A stretch of DNA of 64,000 bases from an uncultured Ruminococcus sp. (GTDB lineage: Bacteria; Bacillota; Clostridia; Lachnospirales; Lachnospiraceae): assembly GCA_900544395.1 (NCBI GenBank), contig UQVC01000011.1:7550-71549 (forward strand), given 5' to 3'. This document shows positions 1-8,164 of this stretch, piece by piece (positions within the stretch are counted from its first letter, which is position 1; the number at the start of each line of letters is the position of its first letter). The translations under genes were made by a program, and so were the position numbers. Under the pieces are notes generated by a model. It was not told where the DNA came from. It ran no database searches and saw only the letters and a program-made list of their open reading frames with translations.

Positions 1-690
1 GATGATATTCGCGAAAATCCGACAATTCTGGATGATATCGATGTGGTTTTGAACATTGGAGATGCAGATACTGCTTATACAGGCGGAGAGAACTGGACGG
101 ATGAGACGATCGTGACAGCAATCAAGAGATTTGTCTATAATGGTGGTGGCTTCATCGGAGTCGGAGAGCCGGCAGCACATCAGTATGAAGGACATTTCTT
201 CCAGCTGGCAACCATGATGGGCGTAGAAAAAGAGACAGGCTTTACACTGAACATGGACAAATACAACTGGGAAGAGCACGATCATTTCATCATTGAAGAC
301 TGCAAAGGGGACATTGATTTCGGAGAAGGCAAGAAGAGTATTTTTGCACTGGATGGAACAACGATCATCAAACAGAATGACAAAGAAGTACAGCTTGCAG
401 TGAATGAATTTGGAAAAGGACGCTGTGTCTATATCAGCGGACTTCCATACAGCTTTGAGAACAGCAGACTGTTATACCGTTCGATCATCTGGTCTTCTCA
501 TGATGAAGACGATCTGCACAAATGGTTCAGTACAAACTATAACGTAGAAGTACATGCTTATGTGAAGAATGGAAAATACTGTGTAGTCAATAATACATAC
601 GAGCCACAGAGCACAACAGTATACCGTGGAGACGGAAGCAGTTTTGACCTGGATATGGATGCAAATGAGATCAGATGGTATGAGATCTAA
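1..690 (+). CDS. lnpA: 1,3-beta-galactosyl-N-acetylhexosamine phosphorylase (GH112), 3' part
   Basis: This is the C-terminal 229 codons of a gene entering from the left edge, open from base 1 in frame 1 and ending in TAA at 688-690. The sequence matches my memory of the middle and C-terminal domains of GH112 phosphorylases, which split lacto-N-biose and galacto-N-biose with phosphate into galactose-1-phosphate and GlcNAc or GalNAc. Typical features are the VLNIGDADTAYTGG stretch, the glycine-rich GGGFIGVGEPAAHQ motif and a small beta-rich C-terminal domain ending in IRWYEI. Family members are about 720 to 750 residues and cytoplasmic, so roughly two thirds lies outside the window. The catalytic acid is not in this part. 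Family assignment is confident; preference for LNB or GNB cannot be judged. Confidence 0.85.
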   Translation, partial: DDIRENPTILDDIDVVLNIGDADTAYTGGENWTDETIVTAIKRFVYNGGGFIGVGEPAAHQYEGHFFQLATMMGVEKETGFTLNMDKYNWEEHDHFIIEDCKGDIDFGEGKKSIFALDGTTIIKQNDKEVQLAVNEFGKGRCVYISGLPYSFENSRLLYRSIIWSSHDEDDLHKWFSTNYNVEVHAYVKNGKYCVVNNTYEPQSTTVYRGDGSSFDLDMDANEIRWYEI

Positions 691-711
691 GAAGAAATAA
701 AAGAATAAAAG

Positions 712-783
712 AAAGGCACTGCCTCTGGCAGGGATTGAGGTTTGATATGCGACCCAATTCCTCCGGCGGCAGTGTCTTTTTTT
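712..783. terminator. Long hairpin between convergent genes, probable bidirectional terminator
   Basis: AAAGGCACTGCC at 712-723 pairs with GGCAGTGTCTTT at 768-779 (one G-U pair) and is followed by a T-run. Inside it GGGATTG (731-737) can pair with CAATTCC (755-761), making an unusually tall hairpin. It lies between the plus-strand phosphorylase gene and the minus-strand AraC gene, and the A-run on its left side would serve the opposite strand. Confidence 0.75.
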
Positions 784-796
784 GTGAAATAGTCTG

Positions 797-1627
797 TTAA
801 TTGGAAGTATGCTCCTGGCGGTACTTGACAGGAGTCATCTGAAAGTTCTTCCGAAAGATCTGTGTGAAATAAGACTGGGAAGAAAATCCTGTGGAAGACG
901 CGATATCCGAAATGGAGTAATTGGTTGTCTCCAGAAGATATTGTGCACGTTTCAGACGGGTCTGGTTTAAATATTGGATCGGAGAAAGTCCGGCATATTT
1001 GGTAAAAGAATGAACCATATAGTATTTGTTCATGTGGGTCAGGGACGTCAGGGTATCCAGTGTAATATGTTCTGCATAATTGGAGTCCAGATATTCTTTG
1101 ATTTGTGCGCATTCTTTGGTCATCCGGATGGAATTGATCGATACCGGGATCAGTTGTTGTGCCCGGATGATCTTTAAAATCAGGATCTCCAGAAGATGCT
1201 GACAGATGGTCTGAGATCCATACTGTGCGGTGCGAATCTCATAAAGCATTTGCCGAAATAATTCGTGGATACTGGAGTCATGTTCAAAATTACAGAAGAC
1301 CTGTGCACATTCCTGATCTTTTTGCGAGAGAAAAGAAATCCCATCGATTCCCAGAACATAGTATTCCAGCGGACAGTCTTTGGAAGAACGTTCGGTGTGT
1401 TCTGTATAAGGGGGAATGATGACTAAGTCTCCCGGACGCAGTGAGGAATGCTGCTGATTAAAAGAAAAGCTGCCCTCTCCATTCACTACAAACAGCAGTT
1501 CCGTAAAATGATGGGTATGCATAATACTTTTCCAGTCTCCTTCATCTTTGGAGAAGGCGATGGAAAGCAGCTTGGCATTCAGATTCTGCAGATCTTCGGA
1601 GTTGATCAGATAGTGTCGATTACTCAT
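797..1627 (-). CDS. AraC-family transcriptional regulator with N-terminal cupin domain
   Basis: A 276-residue protein. Residues about 15 to 110 look like an AraC sensor cupin (HTHHFTELLFVVNGEG, then a PGDLVIIPPYTEH strand). The last 100 residues hold two helix-turn-helix motifs of the AraC/XylS family: the first around HITLDTLTSLTHMNKYY, the second around SISDIASSTGFSSQSYFTQIF, followed by the usual FRKNFQMTPVKYR end. It should bind DNA in response to a small molecule, often a sugar. It is convergent with the GH112 gene, so a role in that locus is possible but not shown. AAAGGAGAG lies just upstream of the ATG, supporting this start. The ligand is unknown. Confidence 0.88.
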   Translation of the reverse strand: MSNRHYLINSEDLQNLNAKLLSIAFSKDEGDWKSIMHTHHFTELLFVVNGEGSFSFNQQHSSLRPGDLVIIPPYTEHTERSSKDCPLEYYVLGIDGISFLSQKDQECAQVFCNFEHDSSIHELFRQMLYEIRTAQYGSQTICQHLLEILILKIIRAQQLIPVSINSIRMTKECAQIKEYLDSNYAEHITLDTLTSLTHMNKYYMVHSFTKYAGLSPIQYLNQTRLKRAQYLLETTNYSISDIASSTGFSSQSYFTQIFRKNFQMTPVKYRQEHTSN

Positions 1628-1686
1628 ACATCTCTCCTTTGTGAAAATAAAGTTTTAGAGTAACGTTTCGAATTTTAGTTGTCTTT

Positions 1687-1715
1687 ATCATAAACAAAAT
1701 TCATAAAAAAAGCAA
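1687..1715 (-). promoter_or_regulatory. SigA-type promoter for the AraC regulator
   Basis: Read on the minus strand, TTGCTT (1710-1715) and TATGAT (1687-1692) are separated by exactly 17 bases. They sit about 60 bases upstream of the AraC start codon. Confidence 0.6.
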
Positions 1716-1727
1716 GAATAATAAAAG

Positions 1728-2282
1728 TCAGAATAATATCTCAAACCCCATATTGCATACTCCGGCCAGAACCATTACCAGGATCGGGTTTACCTTTTTC
1801 CGAAGGAGCAGGATGCATCCAAGGAAGATTCCCGCAGCTTTGAAATTGACAGAAGAAATACGGATCGGTGCATTTCCCCAGAGGGCAGTGATCAGGATGT
1901 AAATTCCGGCTGCAGCAATCAGGGCAACAACCGCAGGACGCAGGGTATGCAGCACACATTGCAGAGTGTCCAGATTTTTATATTTCAGATAAAGCCCTGC
2001 GATCAAAGTGACAAGGATACAGGAAGGCAGAATACAGCCAAGTGTGGCAAAAAGCGCGCCAACGCCCCCGGCAATCTTAATCCCTACAAAAGTGGCAGCA
2101 TTGATGGCAATCGGTCCTGGAGTCATCTGGGAAATGGTGACAAGATCTGTAAATTCTGCCATGCTAAGCCAGTGATGGATATGGATCACCTCGTTTTGGA
2201 TCAGCGGGAGAGCTGCATAGCCGCCTCCGAAACTGAAAGCTCCGATCTTCAGAAAGCTGAAAAACAGCTGCAGACAGATCAT
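1728..2282 (-). CDS. chrA: Chromate transporter family (CHR) protein, second half
   Basis: A 184-residue membrane protein of the CHR family, in which short proteins of about 180 to 190 residues work as pairs. The N terminus has the family pattern FLKIGAFSFGGGYAALPLI and later MTPGPIAINAATFVG with PGPIA, followed by several hydrophobic segments. The start codon overlaps the stop of the upstream paralogue (ATGA-type, bases 2279-2282), so the two are translationally coupled and probably form a heteromer. Family members export chromate or related anions, but many clostridial copies have untested substrates. The 3' end lies about 100 bases from the AraC start. Confidence 0.85.
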   Translation of the reverse strand: MICLQLFFSFLKIGAFSFGGGYAALPLIQNEVIHIHHWLSMAEFTDLVTISQMTPGPIAINAATFVGIKIAGGVGALFATLGCILPSCILVTLIAGLYLKYKNLDTLQCVLHTLRPAVVALIAAAGIYILITALWGNAPIRISSVNFKAAGIFLGCILLLRKKVNPILVMVLAGVCNMGFEILF

Positions 2283-2845
2283 TTGACATTCCTCCTTTTG
2301 GAAAACCAGGCCTGCAAGAGTCCCAGTATGATACAGAATAAAATCATGTAAATCGCATTGATATGAAAGATGCAGTTGGCGATAAAAACACCAATCATGA
2401 TCATCAGGGAAGAAAGGCGTTTTTCCTGTACGATCCCGCGTCCCATATCATATACAACAGAAGCGATAACCGCTGCAACGCCGGACTGCATTCCTTCCAG
2501 AAGCAGACGAATCCAGAGGTTGTCCTGGAAAGCAGTGTAAAATACGGAAAGAATGGAGATGATGACAAATGGAGGCAGGACCGTTGCAAGGACACAGAGC
2601 AGGGCTCCGGGAAGCCCGGCCAGCTGGAATCCTACAACGATCGCGCCGTTGACAGCGATCGGTCCCGGAGCGGACTGGGCAATGGCGACAAGATCCAGCA
2701 TTTCTTCTTCCTTGATCCAGTGATATTGATCGACAAATTTCTTTTTCATCAGAGTAACGATCACATAGCCCCCGCCAAATGTAAAAGCGCTTAAATAGAG
2801 CGTTGATAGAAATAATTTGCATAGCAGATGTTTTTTCGAATTCAT
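2279..2845 (-). CDS. chrA: Chromate transporter family (CHR) protein, first half
   Basis: A 188-residue membrane protein paired with the following gene. It carries the same family motifs, LSAFTFGGGYVIVTLM near residue 20 and SAPGPIAVNGAIVVGF near residue 55, and about six hydrophobic segments. The mirrored motif order in the two genes fits the family's internal duplication. A strong AGGAGGAGC ribosome site precedes the ATG. The C terminus ends in a basic WFSKRRNVK tail. The substrate cannot be read from the sequence; chromate is the family name only. Confidence 0.86.
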   Translation of the reverse strand: MNSKKHLLCKLFLSTLYLSAFTFGGGYVIVTLMKKKFVDQYHWIKEEEMLDLVAIAQSAPGPIAVNGAIVVGFQLAGLPGALLCVLATVLPPFVIISILSVFYTAFQDNLWIRLLLEGMQSGVAAVIASVVYDMGRGIVQEKRLSSLMIMIGVFIANCIFHINAIYMILFCIILGLLQAWFSKRRNVK

Positions 2846-2866
2846 AGGTTGCTCCTCCTTGTGTCT

Positions 2867-2895
2867 ATTGTAAACTGGATTTTGGCAGATGTAAA
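2867..2895 (-). promoter_or_regulatory. Promoter for the chromate transporter pair
   Basis: On the minus strand TTTACA (2890-2895) and TACAAT (2867-2872) are spaced by 17 bases, just upstream of the AGGAGG ribosome site of the first transporter gene. Confidence 0.6.
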
Positions 2896-2912
2896 ATAAT
2901 ATGATTCCAAAG

Positions 2913-2941
2913 TTGACAAAATCCGATCCTGGGATTACAGT
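2913..2941 (+). promoter_or_regulatory. Promoter for the SufC/SufB-like pair
   Basis: TTGACA (2913-2918) and TACAGT (2936-2941) with 17-base spacing, about 80 bases upstream of the ABC ATPase gene and divergent from the chromate transporter promoter. Confidence 0.5.
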
Positions 2942-3019
2942 TTAGGAAGAGTTTTTTGTCTGTCCAAAGCACTTATGGCAGATGCAGACTTGAATATAGG
3001 AAAAGGAAGTGACAGATAG

Positions 3020-3766
3020 ATGCTGCAGGTAGAACATTTATCTTTTGATGTGGCAGAAGATGGCAGGCAGTCCGAGATCCTCTCTGATGTGAGTTTTACA
3101 GTAGAAGATGGCGAAATGCTGGTGATCACAGGTCCAAATGGGGGCGGAAAATCTACACTGGTGAAGGTTTTAATGGGGATCCATCAGGCGACATCGGGAA
3201 GGATTCTTTTGAATGGAACCGAGATTACAAATTTGAAGATCCATGAACGTGCCAGAGCAGGGATTGGATTTGCATTTCAGCAGCCTCCGCGGTTTAAAGG
3301 GATGACAGTGAGAAGACTGCTGTCACTGGCAGCAGGAAAGACACTGGATGAAACCACATGCTGCGATCTTTTAAGCAGTGTTGGGCTTTGTGCCAGAGAA
3401 TACATTGACAGAGAAGCAGATGCCACGCTTTCAGGAGGAGAGATGAAACGCATCGAGATTGCCACAGTACTGGCGAAATCACATGATATCTGTATTTTTG
3501 ATGAGCCGGAAGCGGGAATCGATCTATGGAGTTTTTCGATGCTGGTTAAACGATTTGAACAGATCCATCAAGAGAAAAAGGAAAGTCTGATCCTGATCTC
3601 TCATCAGGAGCGAATCATTGAAATGGCAGACCGGATCATGGTGATCGCAGATGGAAAAGTGCAGTCCATTGGAACTGCCAGAGAGATGATCCCGCAGCTC
3701 TTCGGGGAAGAAGAACAGGCATGCGCCTGCAGGATGCAGAAAGGAGGACAACTCTATGGAGCCTAA
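3020..3766 (+). CDS. sufC: SufC-like ABC ATPase for Fe-S cluster assembly
   Basis: A 248-residue soluble ABC ATPase. Walker A is GPNGGGKST (about residues 39 to 47), the ABC signature is LSGGEMKR (about 138), and Walker B is ICIFDEPEAGID (about 155 to 166). The FAFQQPPRFKGMTVRRLL region and DEPEAGIDLW are typical of SufC rather than of importers. It should power Fe-S scaffold remodelling with the SufB/D-like partner encoded immediately downstream, whose start overlaps this gene by 11 bases. There is no membrane partner nearby, which argues against transport. The pair matches the reduced SufBC (SmsCB) layout found in many anaerobes. Confidence 0.88.
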   Translation: MLQVEHLSFDVAEDGRQSEILSDVSFTVEDGEMLVITGPNGGGKSTLVKVLMGIHQATSGRILLNGTEITNLKIHERARAGIGFAFQQPPRFKGMTVRRLLSLAAGKTLDETTCCDLLSSVGLCAREYIDREADATLSGGEMKRIEIATVLAKSHDICIFDEPEAGIDLWSFSMLVKRFEQIHQEKKESLILISHQERIIEMADRIMVIADGKVQSIGTAREMIPQLFGEEEQACACRMQKGGQLYGA

Positions 3767-4676
3767 TAAGGTAACGCAGGAGATTTTGGATGTGATTGAT
3801 TCCTATGGCTTCAAACAGGAGGGAGCCTATAATCTGCGGCTGAACGGAATGGCTGTCTGTCATGGGGACAGTCGGCATATCCATATTGTAAAGAAAGAGG
3901 ACAGACCGGGAATTGACATTCACATCAGTGGAGAAGCGCAAAAAGAACAGGTCCACATTCCGGTGGTGATGACGCAGGAAGGCGTGGATGTGGTCTACAA
4001 TGATTTTTATGTGGAAGATGGTGCAGATGTGACGATTGTTGCAGGATGTGGGATTCACGGAGAGGGATGCAGCGAGACCCGTCATGACGGCATTCATGCA
4101 TTTCACATTGGAAAGAATGCGAATGTAACCTATGTTGAAAATCATTATGCACAGGGAAATGGAAGTGGAAAAAAGATTCTCAATCCTGTGACGAAAATTT
4201 TTGTGGGAGAAAATTCGGTATTTACGCTGGAAACCACGCAGATCAAAGGGGTGGATTCCACAAAGCGTGAGACCCATGTGGAACTTGCGGAAGGTGCAAA
4301 GTTATATGTGACAGAAAAGCTGATGACACATGAGGATCAGAGCGCCATTTCGAATATGGATGTGGAGTTAAATGGAGAGAACAGTTCTGCCCGGATTGTT
4401 TCCCGTTCGGTTGCCAAAGGGACGTCTGCCCAGGTGTTCCATCCAAAAGCCATTGGAAATGCCAGCTGTCATGCCCATGTACAGTGTGATTCGATCATCA
4501 TGGATACGGCAAAGATCAGTTCCATTCCGGAGATCACGGCAAAACATGTGGATGCACAGATTGTACATGAAGCAGCGATCGGCCGGATCAACGATGAGCA
4601 GCTTGTCAAATTGCAGACATTTGGTCTCAGTGAAGAAGAGGCAGAAGCAGTGGTTATCGAAAATTTCTTAACATAA
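3756..4676 (+). CDS. sufB: SufB/SufD-like Fe-S assembly scaffold (SmsB type)
   Basis: A 306-residue protein, much shorter than E. coli SufB (about 495) or SufD (about 423). It keeps the right-handed beta-helix core with the late conserved stretch CHAHVQCDSIIMD, then KISSIPEITAKHVDAQIVHEAAIGRI, which is the SufB/SufD C-terminal signature with its HEA motif. It probably forms the scaffold of a two-gene SUF system with the preceding SufC-like ATPase; no SufS, SufU, SufD or SufE gene accompanies it. Cysteines in the CGIHGEGC segment and in the QCDS segment are candidate ligands, but I cannot say which bind iron. Start overlaps sufC, preceded by an AGGAGG-like site. Confidence 0.87.
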   Translation: MEPNKVTQEILDVIDSYGFKQEGAYNLRLNGMAVCHGDSRHIHIVKKEDRPGIDIHISGEAQKEQVHIPVVMTQEGVDVVYNDFYVEDGADVTIVAGCGIHGEGCSETRHDGIHAFHIGKNANVTYVENHYAQGNGSGKKILNPVTKIFVGENSVFTLETTQIKGVDSTKRETHVELAEGAKLYVTEKLMTHEDQSAISNMDVELNGENSSARIVSRSVAKGTSAQVFHPKAIGNASCHAHVQCDSIIMDTAKISSIPEITAKHVDAQIVHEAAIGRINDEQLVKLQTFGLSEEEAEAVVIENFLT

Positions 4677-4690
4677 AAATACGAAAGAGC

Positions 4691-4731
4691 AAGAGTTCGT
4701 TTCTCAATGAATGAGAAGCGGACTCTTTTTT
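4691..4731 (+). terminator. Rho-independent terminator after the SufCB-like pair
   Basis: AAGAGTTCGTTTCTC (4691-4705) pairs with GAGAAGCGGACTCTT (4713-4727) around a 7-base loop and runs into T residues. Confidence 0.85.
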
Positions 4732-4797
4732 GGTATGTTGCGTCCAGACACCCAATCGGGATCCGTGCATATGATGGAAGAAAAAGGATGTTAGAAA

Positions 4798-5655
4798 GTG
4801 GAAATGATCGGAATTATTGGCGGTGACCAGCGCCAGGTATATGTCTGCCGGTTTTTAAGAGAACAGGGGCGGAAGACGGCCGATATATTTTTGCCGGGCA
4901 GTGTCAGAGAAGAAACAGAAGAACAGCTATGGGAGGTTTGGGATGCGTGTCAGTATCTTCTGCTTCCTGTGCCGGCATTTCGAAGCGGGATTTTGAATCT
5001 GCAGACCGGACATCGGATAGAAGAAGGACAGATTGTCAGGCATATGAAACCAGGGCAGTGTCTGTTTGGCGGATGTTTTTCCAAAGAATTTCAAAAGCAG
5101 CTGGAGGAACGGGGAGGCAGTGCATATGATTTGATGCGCTGTGAACATGTGATAACAGAAAATGCGGCTGTGACTGCAGAAGGAGCAATCGCAGAGGCTG
5201 TGATGAGAAGTTCTGCTGCATTCAGAGGCAGTGTCTGCATATTGACGGGATATGGACGATGCGGAAGTGCTCTGCATCGGAGCCTGAAAAACTGGGGATG
5301 CCGTCTGATGGTGTATGACTGCGAAAAAAATGCCTGCGAGAGGGCGAAAAAGGCAGGGGCGGTTGTCTGCAGCCGGGAAATGCTTGTGAAGGCGGCAGAA
5401 AAAGCAGCGTTTATTTTCAACACTGCCCCCTCTCTGGTGTGGACAGACGAACTGCTGCAGCGGATATCACCAGATGCCTGTTTTCTGGAGCTTGCGTCTG
5501 CACCTGGAGGAGTGGATCTGGAAGCGGCAGAAAGGCAGGAGGTACGGATACAGAAACTTCCAGGACTTCCTGGAAAAACAGCGCCCTGCACTGCCGGAAG
5601 AGTCCTCGGAGAAGAACTGCTGCGGGAAATTGAAAAAAGAGAGAAAAGGAAGTGA
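4798..5655 (+). CDS. dpaA: Dipicolinate synthase subunit A
   Basis: A 285-residue protein starting with GTG. The N-terminal domain begins MIGIIGGDQRQVYVCRFL, the typical DpaA start, and a dinucleotide-binding segment follows at about residue 143 (CILTGYGRCGSALHRSL), then TAPSLVW, LELASAPGGVD and LPGLPGKTAPCTAGR near the end, all family hallmarks. With DpaB it makes dipicolinic acid from a dihydrodipicolinate precursor; DPA fills the spore core in complex with calcium. In Bacillus the genes (spoVFA/spoVFB) are expressed in the mother cell during sporulation. dpaB follows after 5 bases. This gene is strong evidence for a spore former. Confidence 0.92.
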   Translation: MEMIGIIGGDQRQVYVCRFLREQGRKTADIFLPGSVREETEEQLWEVWDACQYLLLPVPAFRSGILNLQTGHRIEEGQIVRHMKPGQCLFGGCFSKEFQKQLEERGGSAYDLMRCEHVITENAAVTAEGAIAEAVMRSSAAFRGSVCILTGYGRCGSALHRSLKNWGCRLMVYDCEKNACERAKKAGAVVCSREMLVKAAEKAAFIFNTAPSLVWTDELLQRISPDACFLELASAPGGVDLEAAERQEVRIQKLPGLPGKTAPCTAGRVLGEELLREIEKREKRK

Positions 5656-5660
5656 AATGA

Positions 5661-6239
5661 GTGAAGCTGAAAGGAAAGAAAATCGCAGTTGCAGTCACAG
5701 GTTCATTTTGTACGTATGAGAAAGTGTTTCGGGCACTGGAGGCGCTGCAGGAAGAAGGGGCAGAGCTTCAGACGATTTTTTCCGATGCGGCACAGACCAT
5801 AGACAGCCGTTTTGGAAAGGCCGGACAATTTGTAGAACGGGCACGTAAAATCACAGGAAGAGAGCCCATGTTGTCGATTGCGCAGGCAGAACCCATTGGT
5901 CCGAAAAGTCTGATGGATCTTTTGATCCTGATGCCCTGCACGGGAAACAGCATTGCGAAACTGGCAAATGGGATCACAGATACACCGGCTCTGATGGCGG
6001 CAAAAGCACATCTTCGCAATGAGAAACCATTGCTGGTTGCAATCTCCACCAATGATGCGCTGGGAATGAATATGAAAAATATCGGACTGTTATTGAACAC
6101 CAAACATATTTATTTTGTGCCCTTTAAGCAGGATAATCCGCAAAAGAAGCCAAATTCCATGATCGCCAGCCTGGAATATGTGATACCTGCGGCAGAAGCA
6201 GCATTGGATGGCACACAATATCAACCGATCATTCAGTAG
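5661..6239 (+). CDS. dpaB: Dipicolinate synthase subunit B (flavoprotein family)
   Basis: A 192-residue protein with a GTG start, five bases behind dpaA. It belongs to the flavoprotein decarboxylase-like fold: KIAVAVTGSFCTYEKVF at the start, then PMLSIAQAEPIGPKSLMDLLILMPCTGNSIAKLA in the centre and a C-terminal FVPFKQDNPQKKPNSMIA segment typical of SpoVFB. It acts with DpaA in the cytoplasm of the sporulating mother cell. The next gene, an AsnB-like ligase, begins 14 bases after its stop and is probably cotranscribed. Confidence 0.92.
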   Translation: MKLKGKKIAVAVTGSFCTYEKVFRALEALQEEGAELQTIFSDAAQTIDSRFGKAGQFVERARKITGREPMLSIAQAEPIGPKSLMDLLILMPCTGNSIAKLANGITDTPALMAAKAHLRNEKPLLVAISTNDALGMNMKNIGLLLNTKHIYFVPFKQDNPQKKPNSMIASLEYVIPAAEAALDGTQYQPIIQ

Positions 6240-6253
6240 AAGAGGGGAAGAAG

Positions 6254-7993
6254 ATGGGAGCATTTACAGGATTTTGCAGTCGGAATCTGGGATTTGCGAT
6301 CGGACGCTGTGAGGTGAAAAGACGGATTGCAGCGCCTGTTACATTAACCCGGCAGGGGCATACGTGCACCCTGGTATTTAATGGAGAATTATACAATGCA
6401 AAAGAGCTGAAAGCACAGTTGAAGATCCAGCCAAAGACACAGTATGACGAAGAATGTCTGCTGCTCTCTTATATGCAGGATGGACCGGAGTTTGTTCAGA
6501 AGGTCAATGGAATTTTTGGAGCGGCAATCTGGGATGAGACAAAACAGACCTTGTTTTTATTCCGAGACAGAATCGGTGCAAAACCTATGTTTTATACCCA
6601 GAAAAAAGAAACCCTGTTTTTTGCGTCTTCGATCGCAAGTCTGTTTCAGTATCCGGGGGTAGAACCAGTACTTGATGAGAATGGGCTGTGTGAAGTTTTC
6701 GCACTGGGGCCGGCAAGAACACCGGGAAACGGAGTGTTTGCAGGTATTTCGGAAGTTCTTCCCGGACATTATCTCTCATTTTGTGATGGAGTCAGAACAG
6801 AACATTGTTACTGGAAACTGGAGAGTCATTCACATGAGGATTCCTTTGAGGAAACCGTAGAGAAAACGGCGTGGCTGCTGGAAGATGCAGTGACCAGACA
6901 GATGCGATGCAAAGAAAATGAACAGATTGCAGCTCTTTTGTCAGGTGGGGTGGACAGCAGCCTGGTGACGGCAATCTGTGGAGAGAATTTGCAGAAAAGA
7001 GGAAAAGTATTACAGACGTTTTCCTTTGATTTTGAAGGGAATAACCAGTATTTTCAGGCAAATGCATTCCAGCCGAGCCAGGATCGCCCCTGGGTGGAGA
7101 AGATGACGGCATCCTGCGGAAGCAATCATCGATATCTGGAGTGCAGTAATGAACAGCTGGTGCAGTATCTGGATCAGGCAGTGGAGGCCCGATGCCTGCC
7201 GTGTATGGCAGATGTGGAGTCTTCCATGCTGTATTTTTGTTCCAGGGTAGCAGAACATGCGCAAGTTGTTCTGACCGGAGAATGTGCGGATGAGATTTTT
7301 GGCGGATATCCCTGGTTTCATAAAAAAGAAGCGTTTGAGACAAATGGATTTCCATGGTCATCCGATCAGACAGTCAGACAGAGCCTGCTTTCGGACAAAT
7401 GGGTGAAGAAACTGCAGATGCAGGAGTATGCACAGTCGGCCTATGAACAGTCAGTGAGGGAGACGCCGGTATGTCCGGAAGATTCTGCACAGGAAAAGCG
7501 GCGAAGAGAAATTGCCTATCTGAATTTGAAATGGTTTATGGCAACATTGCTGGATCGGATGGAGCGGACCAGTTTTTACTGGAATCTGTCAGCCAGAGTG
7601 CCCATTGCAGATTACAGGATCATCGAATATGTGTGGAATGTCCCGTGGGACATGAAATGCAAAGACGGAATCCCAAAAGCGCTGCTTCGATGTGCCGGCA
7701 AAGGGAAGGTACCGGATGAGGTTCTATGGAGAAAGAAAAGTCCGTATCCGAAAACTTATCATCCGCAGTATGAATCACTGCTGGCGGAGCGATTTCAAAG
7801 AGAAGTGCTGGAGGATAAAAATGCGCCGATCCGGGAATTTCTGGATCGGAAAAAGGCAGAGCGTTTCCTAAATTCCCCGAAAGATTACGGAAAACCGTGG
7901 TACGGTCAGCTGATGGCGGGTCCGCAGATGATTGCGTATATGATGCAGGTCAATTACTGGATGGAACACTATCAGATCCGGATCCGACTTTAG
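6254..7993 (+). CDS. AsnB-like amidotransferase/ligase lacking the glutaminase nucleophile
   Basis: A 579-residue protein related to glutamine-hydrolysing asparagine synthetase. The C-terminal synthetase domain is intact, with the pyrophosphate loop SGGVDS at residues 230-235 and the usual helical region after it. The N-terminal class II glutaminase domain keeps NGELYN (43-48) and RDRIGAKPMFY (105-114) but begins MGAFTGF instead of MCGI.GF, so the catalytic N-terminal cysteine is absent. The RGPD-containing block that normally precedes NGE is also missing, leaving only about 42 residues before it. A GAGGGGAAG ribosome site fits the ATG at 6254. It probably uses free ammonia, or amidates or adenylates another substrate. 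It follows dpaB by 14 bases, suggesting a sporulation role. Confidence 0.82.
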   Translation: MGAFTGFCSRNLGFAIGRCEVKRRIAAPVTLTRQGHTCTLVFNGELYNAKELKAQLKIQPKTQYDEECLLLSYMQDGPEFVQKVNGIFGAAIWDETKQTLFLFRDRIGAKPMFYTQKKETLFFASSIASLFQYPGVEPVLDENGLCEVFALGPARTPGNGVFAGISEVLPGHYLSFCDGVRTEHCYWKLESHSHEDSFEETVEKTAWLLEDAVTRQMRCKENEQIAALLSGGVDSSLVTAICGENLQKRGKVLQTFSFDFEGNNQYFQANAFQPSQDRPWVEKMTASCGSNHRYLECSNEQLVQYLDQAVEARCLPCMADVESSMLYFCSRVAEHAQVVLTGECADEIFGGYPWFHKKEAFETNGFPWSSDQTVRQSLLSDKWVKKLQMQEYAQSAYEQSVRETPVCPEDSAQEKRRREIAYLNLKWFMATLLDRMERTSFYWNLSARVPIADYRIIEYVWNVPWDMKCKDGIPKALLRCAGKGKVPDEVLWRKKSPYPKTYHPQYESLLAERFQREVLEDKNAPIREFLDRKKAERFLNSPKDYGKPWYGQLMAGPQMIAYMMQVNYWMEHYQIRIRL

Positions 7994-8053
7994 GAAAAGC
8001 AGGAGAAATGCAGTACGGTCAACACGGCATTGAGGCAGAATTAAAAATTATAA

Positions 8054-8082
8054 TTGCATATTTATGCATCATCCATTAAAAT
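8054..8082 (+). promoter_or_regulatory. Promoter upstream of nhaC
   Basis: TTGCAT (8054-8059) and TAAAAT (8077-8082) with 17-base spacing. Transcription would begin just before the hairpin at 8091. Confidence 0.5.
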
Positions 8083-8090
8083 AGAACCAG

Positions 8091-8135
8091 ATACCCTGTT
8101 ATGACCAGGCAAAAGCCGGAGCCAGGACAGGGTAT
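8091..8135 (+). promoter_or_regulatory. 5' leader hairpin of nhaC transcript
   Basis: ATACCCTGT (8091-8099) pairs perfectly with ACAGGGTAT (8127-8135). An inner GGC/GCC stem (8108-8110 with 8115-8117) sits on an AAAA loop. No T-run follows, so it is not a simple terminator. It would sit at the very 5' end of the nhaC mRNA, about 30 bases before the start codon. I do not recognise a known ion riboswitch class. Confidence 0.5.
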
Positions 8136-8164
8136 TCGAATGTGGAGAGTAATTAGAAAAGAGG

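Noticed and set aside
687..1112. A minus-strand frame overlapping the AraC gene
   Set aside because: It is out of frame with the well-supported AraC regulator and is Cys/Phe/His-rich without any motif.
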